From Streptomyces vilmorinianum (GTDB taxonomy: Bacteria; Actinomycetota; Actinomycetes; Streptomycetales; Streptomycetaceae), in contig NZ_CP040244.1 in the NCBI RefSeq assembly GCF_005517195.1, positions 2,250,001-2,314,000 of the forward strand: a DNA stretch of 64,000 bases, written 5' to 3'. Made by a program: the position numbers and the translations under genes. The notes under the pieces were generated by a model. That model was not told where the DNA came from, made no database searches, and saw nothing but the letters and a program-made list of their open reading frames with translations. Of the stretch, positions 24,212 through 32,110 are shown piece after piece (the stretch's first letter is position 1; every line of letters starts with the position of its first letter).

Positions 24212-25759
24212 TCACGGCGCACCCGGCGGCACGAACGGCAGCCCCGTCGGCGCGCCCCGCTCGATCAGCCGCAGCAGCGCGTCCGTGTCCGCGTGCTCCT
24301 CGATCAGGTCGCCGAGCCGGTCCAGCTGCTCCTCCCGGAGCGCGCCGAACGAGGTGTCGGGCGCCGGTACGAAGCGCCGGCCCGCCGCCGCCGCGACCTC
24401 CCGCAGGAACGCCCGGCGGAAGCCGTCGCTCTCCAGCGAGCCGTGCCAGTGGGTGCCCCAGACCGCACCGACCCGGCAACCGTCCAGGAACGGTTCCCCG
24501 CCCGCCACATCGGCGACGCCGTGGTGGATCTCGTACCCCTCGACGCGCTCGCCGAGGGCCTCGCCGACCGGCCGGGAAAGGGTCTTCTCGGCCGCGAACC
24601 GGACCCGGACGGGCAGCAGTCCGAGGCCGTCCACCGTGCCCGCCTTCGACTCGACCTCGTCCTCGATCCGCTCCCCGAGCGCCTGGAAGCCGCCGCAGAT
24701 GCCGAGTACGGGCCGGCCCTCCGCCGCCCGCCGGGCCAGCGCGTCCGCGAGACCGCGCTCGCGCAGCCACGCCAGCGCCTTCACCGTCCCCCGGGTCCCC
24801 GGCACGACCACCAGGTCCGCGTCGACGAGCTCCTCGGCCCGGTCCACGAACCGCACGACCACGCCCGGTTCGGCCGCCAGCGCGTCCACGTCCGTGAAGT
24901 TGGACATCAGCGGCACGGCGCACACCGCGACCCGCAGCACGTCCTCTCCGACCGGAGGCGCCACGACCGACTCGCGGACGGCGCCGCGCATCGACACCCG
25001 CAGCCCGTCCTCCTCGTCGATGCCGAGTCCGTGCGCGTACGGCAGCACACCGAAGGTGCGGCGCCCGGTCAGCCCGTACAGCATGTCCAGGCCCGGCTCG
25101 AGGAGCGTCACATCGCCCCGGAACTTGTTCACCAGGTAGCCCGCGATCAGCTCCTGGTCCTCGGGCGCGAGCAGCGCCGTCGTACCGAAGAACTGCGCGA
25201 AGACCCCGCCCCGGTCGATGTCGCCGACGACGAGCACCGGCAGCTTCGCCGCCCGCGCGATGCCCATGTTCACGATGTCCGTGCGCCGCAGATTGATCTC
25301 GGCCGGACTGCCCGCCCCCTCGCAGATCACGGCGTCATACGTGCCCCGCAGCTCCTCCAGGCACGCCAGAACCGGCTCGAAGAGCTCTTTCTGCCGCCCC
25401 CCGTGCAGCCTTTTCCCGGGGGACGACCCCCCAGACCCCCCGAAGAACCCGCGGGCGCTCAGCTCGCCCACCGGCTTACCCATGAGGACGACCTGGCTGG
25501 AGCGGTCGCTGCCCGGCTTGAGCAGCACCGGGTTCATCAGCGCGGTCGGCTCGACCCGCGCGGCCTGCGCCTGCATGGCCTGCGCCCGGCCGATCTCCGC
25601 GCCCTCCCTCGTGACGAAGGAGTTCAGGGACATGTTCTGGCCCTTGAACGGGGCGACCTTCACGCCCTGCCGGACCAGCCAGCGGCAGATGCCCGCCGTG
25701 ACGACGCTCTTGCCCGCGTCGGACGTGGTCCCCGCGACCAGCAGCCCCCCGCCTCTCAT
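24212..25759 (-). CDS. cobQ: Cobyric acid synthase
   Basis: 515 residues. Amidates the b, d, e and g side chains of adenosylcobyrinate diamide, using glutamine and ATP. The ATPase domain shows LLVAGTTSDAGKSVVTAGIC and FKGQNMSLNSFVT. The glutaminase part has the nucleophile Cys in PVLGICGGFQALG, YEIHHG and WGTHWHGSLESDGFRRAFL. About 15 residues near 97-115 (GFFGGSGGSSPGKRLHGGRQ) are not expected in the family and come from an in-frame repeat-like insertion. The start overlaps the cobD stop by 4 bp (ATGA). Confidence 0.95.
   Translation of the reverse strand: MRGGGLLVAGTTSDAGKSVVTAGICRWLVRQGVKVAPFKGQNMSLNSFVTREGAEIGRAQAMQAQAARVEPTALMNPVLLKPGSDRSSQVVLMGKPVGELSARGFFGGSGGSSPGKRLHGGRQKELFEPVLACLEELRGTYDAVICEGAGSPAEINLRRTDIVNMGIARAAKLPVLVVGDIDRGGVFAQFFGTTALLAPEDQELIAGYLVNKFRGDVTLLEPGLDMLYGLTGRRTFGVLPYAHGLGIDEEDGLRVSMRGAVRESVVAPPVGEDVLRVAVCAVPLMSNFTDVDALAAEPGVVVRFVDRAEELVDADLVVVPGTRGTVKALAWLRERGLADALARRAAEGRPVLGICGGFQALGERIEDEVESKAGTVDGLGLLPVRVRFAAEKTLSRPVGEALGERVEGYEIHHGVADVAGGEPFLDGCRVGAVWGTHWHGSLESDGFRRAFLREVAAAAGRRFVPAPDTSFGALREEQLDRLGDLIEEHADTDALLRLIERGAPTGLPFVPPGAP
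25393..25450. repeat. Repeat-like GC palindrome inserted in frame in cobQ
   Basis: Contains CCCCCCGTGCAGCC, TTTTCCCGGGGGACGACC and CCCCCCAGACCCCCCGAAG, a low-complexity palindromic block typical of Streptomyces intergenic repeats. It encodes the extra Gly/Ser-rich segment of CobQ without breaking the frame. Confidence 0.6.
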
Positions 25760-26718
25760 ACGTTCCTCCGCTTCAGCGCGCTCGCGATCATCCGGCCGCC
25801 CACGCAGGCGGCCAGGGTCAGCCCGGTCACCCACCGGGAGAGCCGTACCGCCCGTTCGATGTCCCCGACCTCCACGGCCCGGCCCTCGCCGTTCAGGACG
25901 GGCCGGTGCTCGACCCGGCCGCCGTACGAGAGCGTCCCCCCGAGCCGTACGCCGAGCGCCCCCGCGAACGAGGCCTCCACCGGGCCCGCGTTGGGGCTCG
26001 GATGCTTCGCCGCGTCCGCCCGCCACGCGCGCAGCGCCCCCCGCGGGTCGCCACCCGCCACCGTCGCGAGTACGGCGGTCAGCCGGGCACCCGGCCAGCC
26101 GGCCACGTCGTCGAGCCGGGCCGAGGCCCAGCCGAAGCGGCGGTACTTCGGGGACTTGTGGCCGACCATCGCGTCCAGGGTGTTCACGGCCCGGAAGCCG
26201 ACCAGGCCCGGCACGCCCGCGACCGCGCCCCAGACCAGGGCGCCCACGACGGCGTCGGAGGTGTTCTCGGCGACGGACTCCACGACCGCGCGGGCCATCG
26301 CCGGACCGTCCAGGGCCTGCGGGTCGCGCCCGCACAGATGGGGCAGCCGCTCGCGGGCCACGTCCAGGTCGCCGGCCTCCAGGGCCCCGCCGATGGCGCG
26401 GGCCTCCCGGCCCAGGGTCGTCCCCCCGACGACGGCCCAGACGGCGGCGGCGGTCAGCGCGACGGAGGCCCGGGGGTGGTCGCGTACGGTACGGGCGGCC
26501 AGCGCGGCGGCCCCCGCCGCACCCCCGACGCAGACGGCGGTGTGCAGCGCGCCCCAGCCGCGGTGATCGCGCCACAGCAGCTTCTCGACCGCACCCGCGG
26601 CCCGTCCGAACGCGGCGACCGGATGGCCGCGGCGTGGGTCGCCGACGAGCAGGTCCGCGGCCAGACCGGCGGCGGCGCCGTACGCGAATACACCTGTGGC
26701 TGCACTGCGGCCGGGCAT
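25756..26718 (-). CDS. cobD: Adenosylcobinamide-phosphate synthase
   Basis: 320 residues, also called CbiB. An integral membrane protein that joins aminopropanol (or its phosphate) to adenosylcobyric acid. Seen: LLVGDPRRGHPVAAFGR at the N-terminus, CGRDPQALDGPAMARAVVES, ENTSDAVVGALVW, and the conserved RRFGWASARLDDVAGWPGAR and SPNAGPVEASFAGALGVRLGG. It is the first gene of the cobD-cobQ-chelatase-cobO-cobB run and is preceded by a cobalamin riboswitch on the same strand. It overlaps cobQ by 4 bp. Confidence 0.94.
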   Translation of the reverse strand: MPGRSAATGVFAYGAAAGLAADLLVGDPRRGHPVAAFGRAAGAVEKLLWRDHRGWGALHTAVCVGGAAGAAALAARTVRDHPRASVALTAAAVWAVVGGTTLGREARAIGGALEAGDLDVARERLPHLCGRDPQALDGPAMARAVVESVAENTSDAVVGALVWGAVAGVPGLVGFRAVNTLDAMVGHKSPKYRRFGWASARLDDVAGWPGARLTAVLATVAGGDPRGALRAWRADAAKHPSPNAGPVEASFAGALGVRLGGTLSYGGRVEHRPVLNGEGRAVEVGDIERAVRLSRWVTGLTLAACVGGRMIASALKRRNV

Positions 26719-26755
26719 GGCGCTGTGTCCTCACTCAGGGTCCGCGCCCTGGCTC

Positions 26756-26890
26756 GACGTGACCGGCGGTGAGAGTTCCTGACTCCCGGGCCCGAAGGCT
26801 CCGGTCACAGTGGCGGGACCGCGCCGGATTCGCACCGGGCTTCCTCTTCTGCCGCCGTAAATGGCCTCGGCAGTCCACCACGCTGTGCGA
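26756..26890 (-). ncRNA. Cobalamin riboswitch
   Basis: On the minus strand the conserved core is plain: GGAAGCCCGGTGCGAATCC, then GCGCGGTCCCGCCACTGTGA (26824-26805), then CGGGAGTCAGGAACTC (26788-26773). A CTGCCG/CGGCAG helix (26874-26850) precedes the core. It ends about 40 bp before the cobD start and should shut off the cob operon when adenosylcobalamin is abundant. The outer limits are estimates. Confidence 0.92.
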
Positions 26891-26967
26891 ACACCCGTCA
26901 ACTCACCCTTGACCTGCGGTGAGACAGTGTGCGAAGCACCACACAGCGCCAGGGCGGTGCCTACGAA

Positions 26968-27015
26968 CGACGGCCGGGCGGGCCGCACCCGAAGGTGCGG
27001 CCCGCCCGGCCGTCG
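26968..27015 (-). terminator. Strong hairpin terminator of the pit unit
   Basis: A perfect 22-bp stem (26968-26989 with 26994-27015) closed by a CGAA loop, 12 bp after the stop of the small membrane protein gene at 27028. It insulates the phosphate-transport unit from the riboswitch-controlled cob operon. Confidence 0.85.
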
Positions 27016-27027
27016 GAGCGTGTGCCG

Positions 27028-27249
27028 TCAGGCCACGATGAGATAGATGCCGTACGCGACGGCCGCCGCGCACAGCGCGAAGCAGGCGTACGCGCCGGTG
27101 CGCGCCAGGGTGGCCGAGCCTCCCTGGGCGGCGGCCTGCTCCTGCTTGGAGAGGCCGACGATGCCGAGGGTGAAGAGGGCCACGAGGGCGACGGTCGCCA
27201 CGAGGCTGACTCCGAAGACGGAGCCGAGAGCTGCCCAGTCGATCTTCAT
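27028..27249 (-). CDS. Small two-helix membrane protein downstream of pit
   Basis: 73 residues with two predicted membrane helices (about 8-31 and 50-72) joined by a short polar loop, LSKQEQAAAQGGSATLAR. It begins 12 bp after the pit stop codon and shares the transcript and terminator, so it may be an accessory or regulatory subunit of the transporter. I do not recognise a named family. The start ATG lies behind GGAACGAACGAC. Confidence 0.75.
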   Translation of the reverse strand: MKIDWAALGSVFGVSLVATVALVALFTLGIVGLSKQEQAAAQGGSATLARTGAYACFALCAAAVAYGIYLIVA

Positions 27250-27261
27250 GTCGTTCGTTCC

Positions 27262-28518
27262 TTACACCGCGGCCGAGGCTGCGGGGGCTGCCGGGTCCGC
27301 GGGGGCCGGCGAGGGGATGGTGGTCTTCAGGTCCTCGTCCGCGACGGCGGCGACGGTGCCGGCCGGCGGCGGGGTGACGGCCGCGATGGCGGTGGTCACG
27401 ACGCCCGCGGGCTCGGTCTCGACGTCGTTGACGTTGGTGTGGTCGACCACCTGGCGGCGGGAGACGACCCAGATGGCGACGCACGAGGCGACCAGGAAGG
27501 CCGCGACGGCGTAGACGCCCCAGTCGCCCTGACGGGCGACGTACTCGGCGCCGGCCCCGACAAGGGCCGCGGCCGGCAGGGTCAGGCCCCAGGCGACGAA
27601 CATCCGGGTGGCGGTCGACCAGCGGACGACACCGCCCTTGCGGCCCAGACCCGCGCCCATGACGGCGCCGGAGCAGGAGTGCGTGGTCGAGAGGGAGAAG
27701 CCCAGGCTGGAGGAGGCCAGGATGACGGTGGCCGCGCTGGTCTGGGCGGCGAAGCCCTGCTGCGGCTGGAGGTCGGTGAGGCCCTTGCCCATCGTGCGGA
27801 TGATGCGCCAGCCGCCGAGGTAGGTTCCGAGCGCGATCGCCGTACCGGCGGAGACGATGACCCAGACCGGCGGGTTGGAGCCGGGGGCGATGATGCCGCC
27901 GGCGACCAGGGCGAGGGTGATGATGCCCATGGTCTTCTGGGCGTCGTTGGTGCCGTGGGCGAGCGAGACGAGACCGGCGGAGGCGATCTGACCGGCCCGG
28001 TAGCCCTTCTCGGTCGTCTTCTTGTCGGCCTTCTTGTCGAGGCGGTACGTCAGGCGGGCGGCGAACATCGCGGCCAGACCGGCGACCAGGGGGGCGGCGA
28101 CCGCCGGGATGAGCACCTTGCTGATGACGGTCCCGCCGTTGACGCCGCTGACGCCGATGGAGGCGACGGTCGCGCCGATGAGGCCGCCCATCAGGGCGTG
28201 GGAGGAGCTGGACGGCAGTCCGACCAGCCAGGTCACCAGGTTCCAGAGGATCGCGCCGACGAGCGCGGCGAGGATGACTTCGGGTTGGATGCCCTCCTCA
28301 TTGACGAGTCCCTTGGAGATCGTCTTGGCAACCTCCACCGACAGGAACGCGCCGACCAGGTTCAGCACGGCGGACATGGCCACCGCCGTCTTGGGCTTGA
28401 GAGCACCGGTCGAGATGGTCGTCGCCATCGCGTTGGCGGTGTCGTGGAAACCGTTCGTGAAATCGAACACGAGAGCTGTCACGACCACAATCGCGAGCAG
28501 CAGCGTGATGTGTTCCAT
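27262..28518 (-). CDS. Pit family inorganic phosphate transporter
   Basis: 418 residues, ten or more membrane helices. A low-affinity metal-phosphate:proton symporter (PiT family). The two PiT signature repeats are visible as FTNGFHDTANAMATT near the N-terminus and SLAHGTNDAQKTMGIIT in the middle, with SSSSHALMGGLIGA and STTHSCSGAVMGAGLG as the matching half-sites. The C-terminal 60 residues are a Pro/Ala-rich cytoplasmic tail. It corresponds to PitH2 of S. coelicolor by context. A PHO box upstream indicates control by PhoR-PhoP. Confidence 0.95.
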   Translation of the reverse strand: MEHITLLLAIVVVTALVFDFTNGFHDTANAMATTISTGALKPKTAVAMSAVLNLVGAFLSVEVAKTISKGLVNEEGIQPEVILAALVGAILWNLVTWLVGLPSSSSHALMGGLIGATVASIGVSGVNGGTVISKVLIPAVAAPLVAGLAAMFAARLTYRLDKKADKKTTEKGYRAGQIASAGLVSLAHGTNDAQKTMGIITLALVAGGIIAPGSNPPVWVIVSAGTAIALGTYLGGWRIIRTMGKGLTDLQPQQGFAAQTSAATVILASSSLGFSLSTTHSCSGAVMGAGLGRKGGVVRWSTATRMFVAWGLTLPAAALVGAGAEYVARQGDWGVYAVAAFLVASCVAIWVVSRRQVVDHTNVNDVETEPAGVVTTAIAAVTPPPAGTVAAVADEDLKTTIPSPAPADPAAPAASAAV

Positions 28519-28565
28519 TTACCCAGGCAATCGTTCGACGTCAGTGGCTCGTCGAACGTAGGCAA

Positions 28566-28587
28566 CCTGAGTGAACGGAAGGTGAAC
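28566..28587 (-). promoter_or_regulatory. PHO box (PhoP-binding direct repeats) upstream of pit
   Basis: Read on the minus strand, two 11-bp direct repeat units, GTTCACCTTCC and GTTCACTCAGG, lie in tandem about 48 bp before the pit ATG. They match the Streptomyces PhoP repeat GTTCACC-N4. The flanking region to 28935 holds no gene. Confidence 0.85.
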
Positions 28588-28935
28588 TGAGGCGGGCGGC
28601 ATGGTGTCCCTATCCGGGGTCCGGTGATTCCGCTTAGGGCCTCCGGAGGGGGACTGTCCACGATGTGGGCACCGTGCAACCACGGGTAAGCCGTGCGGTT
28701 GCGGCACACATACGACTTCCTCCGCTTCCTCCGGCCTCGCCCCGTGTCAGTCCGTGGACCGGGCGCGGCATCTGTCAGCCGACCGGGGGACCCGTGGAAG
28801 AGATCCACGTCACTCCCAAGGAGGGGCCGGGGCCCCTCCCGGCCGACCCACGGAAGCGGCTTCCGGCGGCTTCCGCCGGCTTCCGGTGGCTCCCGCCGGG
28901 TGGCAGCCCGCCCGCACCCTGCCGACACTGGGACC
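28588..28935. other. Intergenic region between pit and the alpha/beta-hydrolase gene
   Basis: About 350 bp. Open frames run through it but lack coding bias and ribosome sites; I do not accept the long N-terminal extension of the hydrolase. The stretch 28850-28905 is a run of GGCTTCCGGCG-like imperfect repeats. The plus-strand promoter must be here but was not found. Confidence 0.5.
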
Positions 28936-30063
28936 GTGCGCCCGGCTACGAAGACGGCAGCGGCCGTCACCACCCTGCTCGGTGTCGGCGCGGCCGCGAT
29001 CGCGGCCGGCCGGTACGCCAGCGACGCCGCCCTCAGGGCGCCGTCCGGACGGCCCCTGCCCGGCGACCCCCGGCTCACCGTGCACGACACGAGTCCCGGC
29101 CGGGTCACCCTCACCCGCAGCCTCGCCTCCCTGCGCCCCGGTACGTACGGGATCGAGGGCCCCGGCGTCCACGCGGTCATCGGCCCCGTCCTCGACCGGG
29201 TCCCGCACACCGCGGACACGGTCGTGCGCCGCCTGGAGCGGGTCGAGCACGGCGCCCTGGAGCCCGGCGACCGGGTCCGCCTCACCCCCGAGCTGCACAC
29301 CGGCACCCCGCGCACCGCGCTCGGCGTCGACTACCGGGACATCGAGATCCCCGGCGAGCTCGGCGACCTGCCCGCCTGGTTCGTCCCGGGCCCGCGCGCC
29401 ACCTGGGTGATCGCCCTGCACGGCCTCGGCACCACCCGCCGGCACCCCCTCAACCTCGTCCCCTTCCTCGCGCGCCGGCAGATCCCGGTCCTCTGCCTCG
29501 CCTACCGCGGCGACGAGGGCGCGCCCCCGCCGCCGGACGGCCTCGGCCACCTCGGCGACTCCGAGTGGCGCGACGTCGACGCCGCCCTCCGCCACGCCGT
29601 CCGCGAGGGCGCCGAGCACGTCGTCCTGCACGGCTGGGGGACGGGCGCCGCGATGGCCCTGCACGCCGCCGCCGACTCCGGCGTACGGGACGTGATCCGC
29701 GGCCTCGTCCTGGACTCCCCGGTCCTCGACTGGGAGGCGACCCTGCGCAACCTCGCCGCCGCCCGTCGGGTCCCCGGCCCGCTGCTGCCGCTCGCCGTCC
29801 GCGCCGCCCAGGGCAGGACCGGGCTGCACGGCGACCGCCTCCAGGCGGCCGCTGACCCGGCCGGCCTGCGCGTGCCGACGCTCGTCTTCCACGGCCCCGA
29901 CGACACGATCGCCCCCTGGGAACCCTCCCTGGAACTGGCCGCCCGCCGACCCGAGCTGGTCACCCTGCACACGGTCCGAGGAGCCCCGCACGCCTCGATG
30001 TGGAACGCCGACCCGGTCCGCTACGAAGAGGCCCTGCGCCGCTTCCTCACCCCCCTCATCTAG
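28936..30063 (+). CDS. Alpha/beta-hydrolase fold protein lacking the nucleophile serine
   Basis: 375 residues. An N-terminal membrane or lipoprotein-like segment (TAAAVTTLLGVGAAAIAAGRYA) precedes an alpha/beta-hydrolase core. The oxyanion-side strand is VIALHGLGTTRRH. The nucleophile elbow reads LHGWGTGAAM where G-x-S-x-G is expected: residue 235 is Gly (codon GGG at 29638-29640) instead of Ser. The acid and base are still present (FHGPDDTIAPWEP and RGAPHASMWNADP). So it is either a pseudoenzyme or uses another nucleophile. The GTG at 28936 fits the hydrophobic N-terminus but has a weak ribosome site. Confidence 0.82.
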   Translation: MRPATKTAAAVTTLLGVGAAAIAAGRYASDAALRAPSGRPLPGDPRLTVHDTSPGRVTLTRSLASLRPGTYGIEGPGVHAVIGPVLDRVPHTADTVVRRLERVEHGALEPGDRVRLTPELHTGTPRTALGVDYRDIEIPGELGDLPAWFVPGPRATWVIALHGLGTTRRHPLNLVPFLARRQIPVLCLAYRGDEGAPPPPDGLGHLGDSEWRDVDAALRHAVREGAEHVVLHGWGTGAAMALHAAADSGVRDVIRGLVLDSPVLDWEATLRNLAAARRVPGPLLPLAVRAAQGRTGLHGDRLQAAADPAGLRVPTLVFHGPDDTIAPWEPSLELAARRPELVTLHTVRGAPHASMWNADPVRYEEALRRFLTPLI

Positions 30064-30128
30064 AGGCGTTCCACCGGCGCTGCCGATTCCGATTGGGCTT
30101 TCGGGCCGTCAGCGGGAAGACTGCCCCC

Positions 30129-31589
30129 GTGACGTCTCGAAAGCCCGATGAGCAATTGGCGCGCAACTCCAGACTCCGACTTGTCCGTCCGCGGGCACTC
30201 GCCACCGCCCGACGGGCCGTGACGACCCGGCGCACCCGGCCGGCGCCGCGGCCGCCGGAGGGCACTCCGCCCCGCGCGGAACTGGCCCGCCAGGCGCGGT
30301 CCGTCCTCGCCGACGCCGTACGGATCGCCCGCTGGGCCGCCGTCGACCGCGGGGCCGAAGCCGCCGCGCCCGCCGACCCCGAGGCCGTCCCCGCCCAGGA
30401 ACGGGCCGCTGCCGCACTGAACCTGACGCCCGGACAGATCCGGGCCGGCTGGGACCGGGCCCGGCTCGCCGGACTCGTCGAACTCCACGGCGACACCGCC
30501 CGCCCCGGCTGGCGCCTGCACGCCTGGGACCGCGACGACTCCGCCGTCCTGCGCGGCTGGGTCGCCCTGTTCGACGCCTGGTCCCTGGTCCACCCCGCGC
30601 CCCGGGACGTCGCGCCCAGCGCCGTCGCCGAGGTCGTCGAGGCCGTCCCCCAGGTGCTCTCCCTCCTCCAGCTCTCCGCCGGGCCCGTGGCCGTCCCCGC
30701 GCTGCTCGACCTGCTCCAGCAGCGGGTCGAGGAACTGCGCGAGGAGCGCTGCGAGGTTCCCGTGGGGACCCCCGCGACCGACATCGACACCGGCACGGAC
30801 ACCGGGGATGCCGGCACCGGGGATGCCGACAACGGCGCGGCGGAGTGCGGCGCCGACGGGCTCTCCGCGCTGCTCGACTGGGCCCTGGAGGGCCTCGCCG
30901 CCGTCGGCGCCCTGACCCTAGGCGAGGGATCGGACGGCGGCCAGGCCACGCTGACCCCGCTCGGCAACTGGGCGGTCTGGGTCAAGCTGGAGCAGATCTG
31001 CGTCGCCGCCCAGAGCCCGGCCGGCAACATCGAGCAGTCGGCCGAGGACATGCTCCGCGGCTGCGCCCGTCTCACCCCCGGTCCGGCCCGCGACGAATAT
31101 CGCGCCTGGCTCGCCGCCCGCACGCTCTCCAGCGCGGTCACCGAGCTCCTCGACGTCGCCCGCGGCGAGGACGCCCTGCTGCGCGGGCTGGCCTTCGAGG
31201 CGCTCCGGGTCGTCGGAGCCCCCGCCGAGGCCGAGGTCCGGGCCGCCGCCGAGGAGGCCTCCCTCCGCCCGTACGCCCTGCTCTGGCTCGCCGAGTACGA
31301 CGGCACCGACCCCGACGACGCCCCGGACGTGCTCACCCGCGAGGAGGCCACCTGGCTCTGGGTGGACACCGCCGCGGCCGTCGCCGACCACGGCGAGAGC
31401 ACGCTGCTCGTCCGCCACCTCGACTCCGCCGTGCAGGGCACGGTCCCGGCCCTGCTCGACGAGGTCCGGGCCGTCGGCCACCCCCGTACGGTCCAGGTCC
31501 TGGTGGCGCTCGCCGCCGCACACCCCGACCCCGCCCTGGCGAAGGCGGTCCGCCGGGCGGCCTTCCAGGTCCACACCGGGGGAGCCTGA
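30129..31589 (+). CDS. Conserved actinobacterial protein of unknown function
   Basis: 486 residues, cytoplasmic. After a basic disordered start (VTSRKPDEQ, then RTRPAPRPPEG), residues 85-130 look like a winged-helix/helical unit (LTPGQIRAGWDRARLAGLVEL, then RPGWRLHAW). A low-complexity stretch around 215-240 (TDIDTGTDTGDAGTGDADNG) is encoded by short DNA repeats. The C-terminal third is all-helical with HEAT-like pairs (LLRGLAFEALRVVGAPAEAE, VLVALAAAHPDPALAKAVRR). I do not recognise a function. It is 65 bp from the hydrolase and may share its transcript. Confidence 0.8.
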   Translation: MTSRKPDEQLARNSRLRLVRPRALATARRAVTTRRTRPAPRPPEGTPPRAELARQARSVLADAVRIARWAAVDRGAEAAAPADPEAVPAQERAAAALNLTPGQIRAGWDRARLAGLVELHGDTARPGWRLHAWDRDDSAVLRGWVALFDAWSLVHPAPRDVAPSAVAEVVEAVPQVLSLLQLSAGPVAVPALLDLLQQRVEELREERCEVPVGTPATDIDTGTDTGDAGTGDADNGAAECGADGLSALLDWALEGLAAVGALTLGEGSDGGQATLTPLGNWAVWVKLEQICVAAQSPAGNIEQSAEDMLRGCARLTPGPARDEYRAWLAARTLSSAVTELLDVARGEDALLRGLAFEALRVVGAPAEAEVRAAAEEASLRPYALLWLAEYDGTDPDDAPDVLTREEATWLWVDTAAAVADHGESTLLVRHLDSAVQGTVPALLDEVRAVGHPRTVQVLVALAAAHPDPALAKAVRRAAFQVHTGGA

Positions 31590-31628
31590 CCCGAGGGGTC
31601 CCAGGGGTCCCAGGGGTGACGGGGGGAG

Positions 31629-32030
31629 TCAGCCGGTCGTCCCCGGCAGATAGGTCCCGAAGCTCCAGACGTTGCCCTCGGCGTCACGGGCGATGTAGTC
31701 CCGCGAGCCGTAGTCCTGGTCCGTGGGTGGCATCACGATCTCGATGCCGTGGGCCACGGCCCGCGCGTGGTGTTCGTCCACATCGTCCACGTGGACGTAC
31801 ACCCCGACGGGGCCGGACTTCTCCGTCAGCTTGTCGAACTCGCTGCCGGTGCCCTTGCTCCCCAGCATCACCATGCCGTTGCCGTACGACAGCTCGGCGT
31901 GCATGACCTTGCCGTCCTCGCCCTCGTACACCGCGGTGCGGGTGAAGCCGAACGCCTCCGTGAGCTGTGCGATCGCGGCGTGCGCGTCGTCGTAGGTCAG
32001 GGTCGGACAGATGTGGGGTGCCTCAGCCAT
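31629..32030 (-). CDS. VOC (glyoxalase/bleomycin-resistance) family protein
   Basis: 133 residues with the betaalphabetabetabeta vicinal-oxygen-chelate fold, closest to PhnB/YdfO-like single-domain members. Visible are HICPTLTYDDAHAAIAQLTEAFGF, VMLGSKGTGSEFD, VYVHVDDVDEHHARAVAHG and the final YIARDAEGNVWSFGTYLPG. It may bind a metal with the conserved His/Glu positions; the substrate is unknown. GAAGGAG about 10 bp upstream supports the ATG at 32030. It lies 81 bp after the metallopeptidase on the same strand. Confidence 0.88.
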   Translation of the reverse strand: MAEAPHICPTLTYDDAHAAIAQLTEAFGFTRTAVYEGEDGKVMHAELSYGNGMVMLGSKGTGSEFDKLTEKSGPVGVYVHVDDVDEHHARAVAHGIEIVMPPTDQDYGSRDYIARDAEGNVWSFGTYLPGTTG

Positions 32031-32110
32031 CCCGATCACTCCTTCTCGTTCGATACGTCGGAATGTGACCTGGGTCTCAGTCTGGCATCCGGTACCGACA
32101 ACGAGGCGCC

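Larger units (their letters stand above)
26719..27027 (-). other. 309-bp gap holding riboswitch and terminator
   Basis: Read leftward it contains the pit-unit terminator, a short spacer that must hold the cobD promoter (about 26890-26965), the cobalamin riboswitch and about 40 bp of expression platform. No open frame here is credible. Confidence 0.6.

Noticed and set aside
28693..28935. N-terminal 81-residue extension of the alpha/beta-hydrolase
   Set aside because: The extension is Arg/Pro-rich and lacks coding bias; the GTG at 28936 gives a sensible hydrophobic N-terminus.
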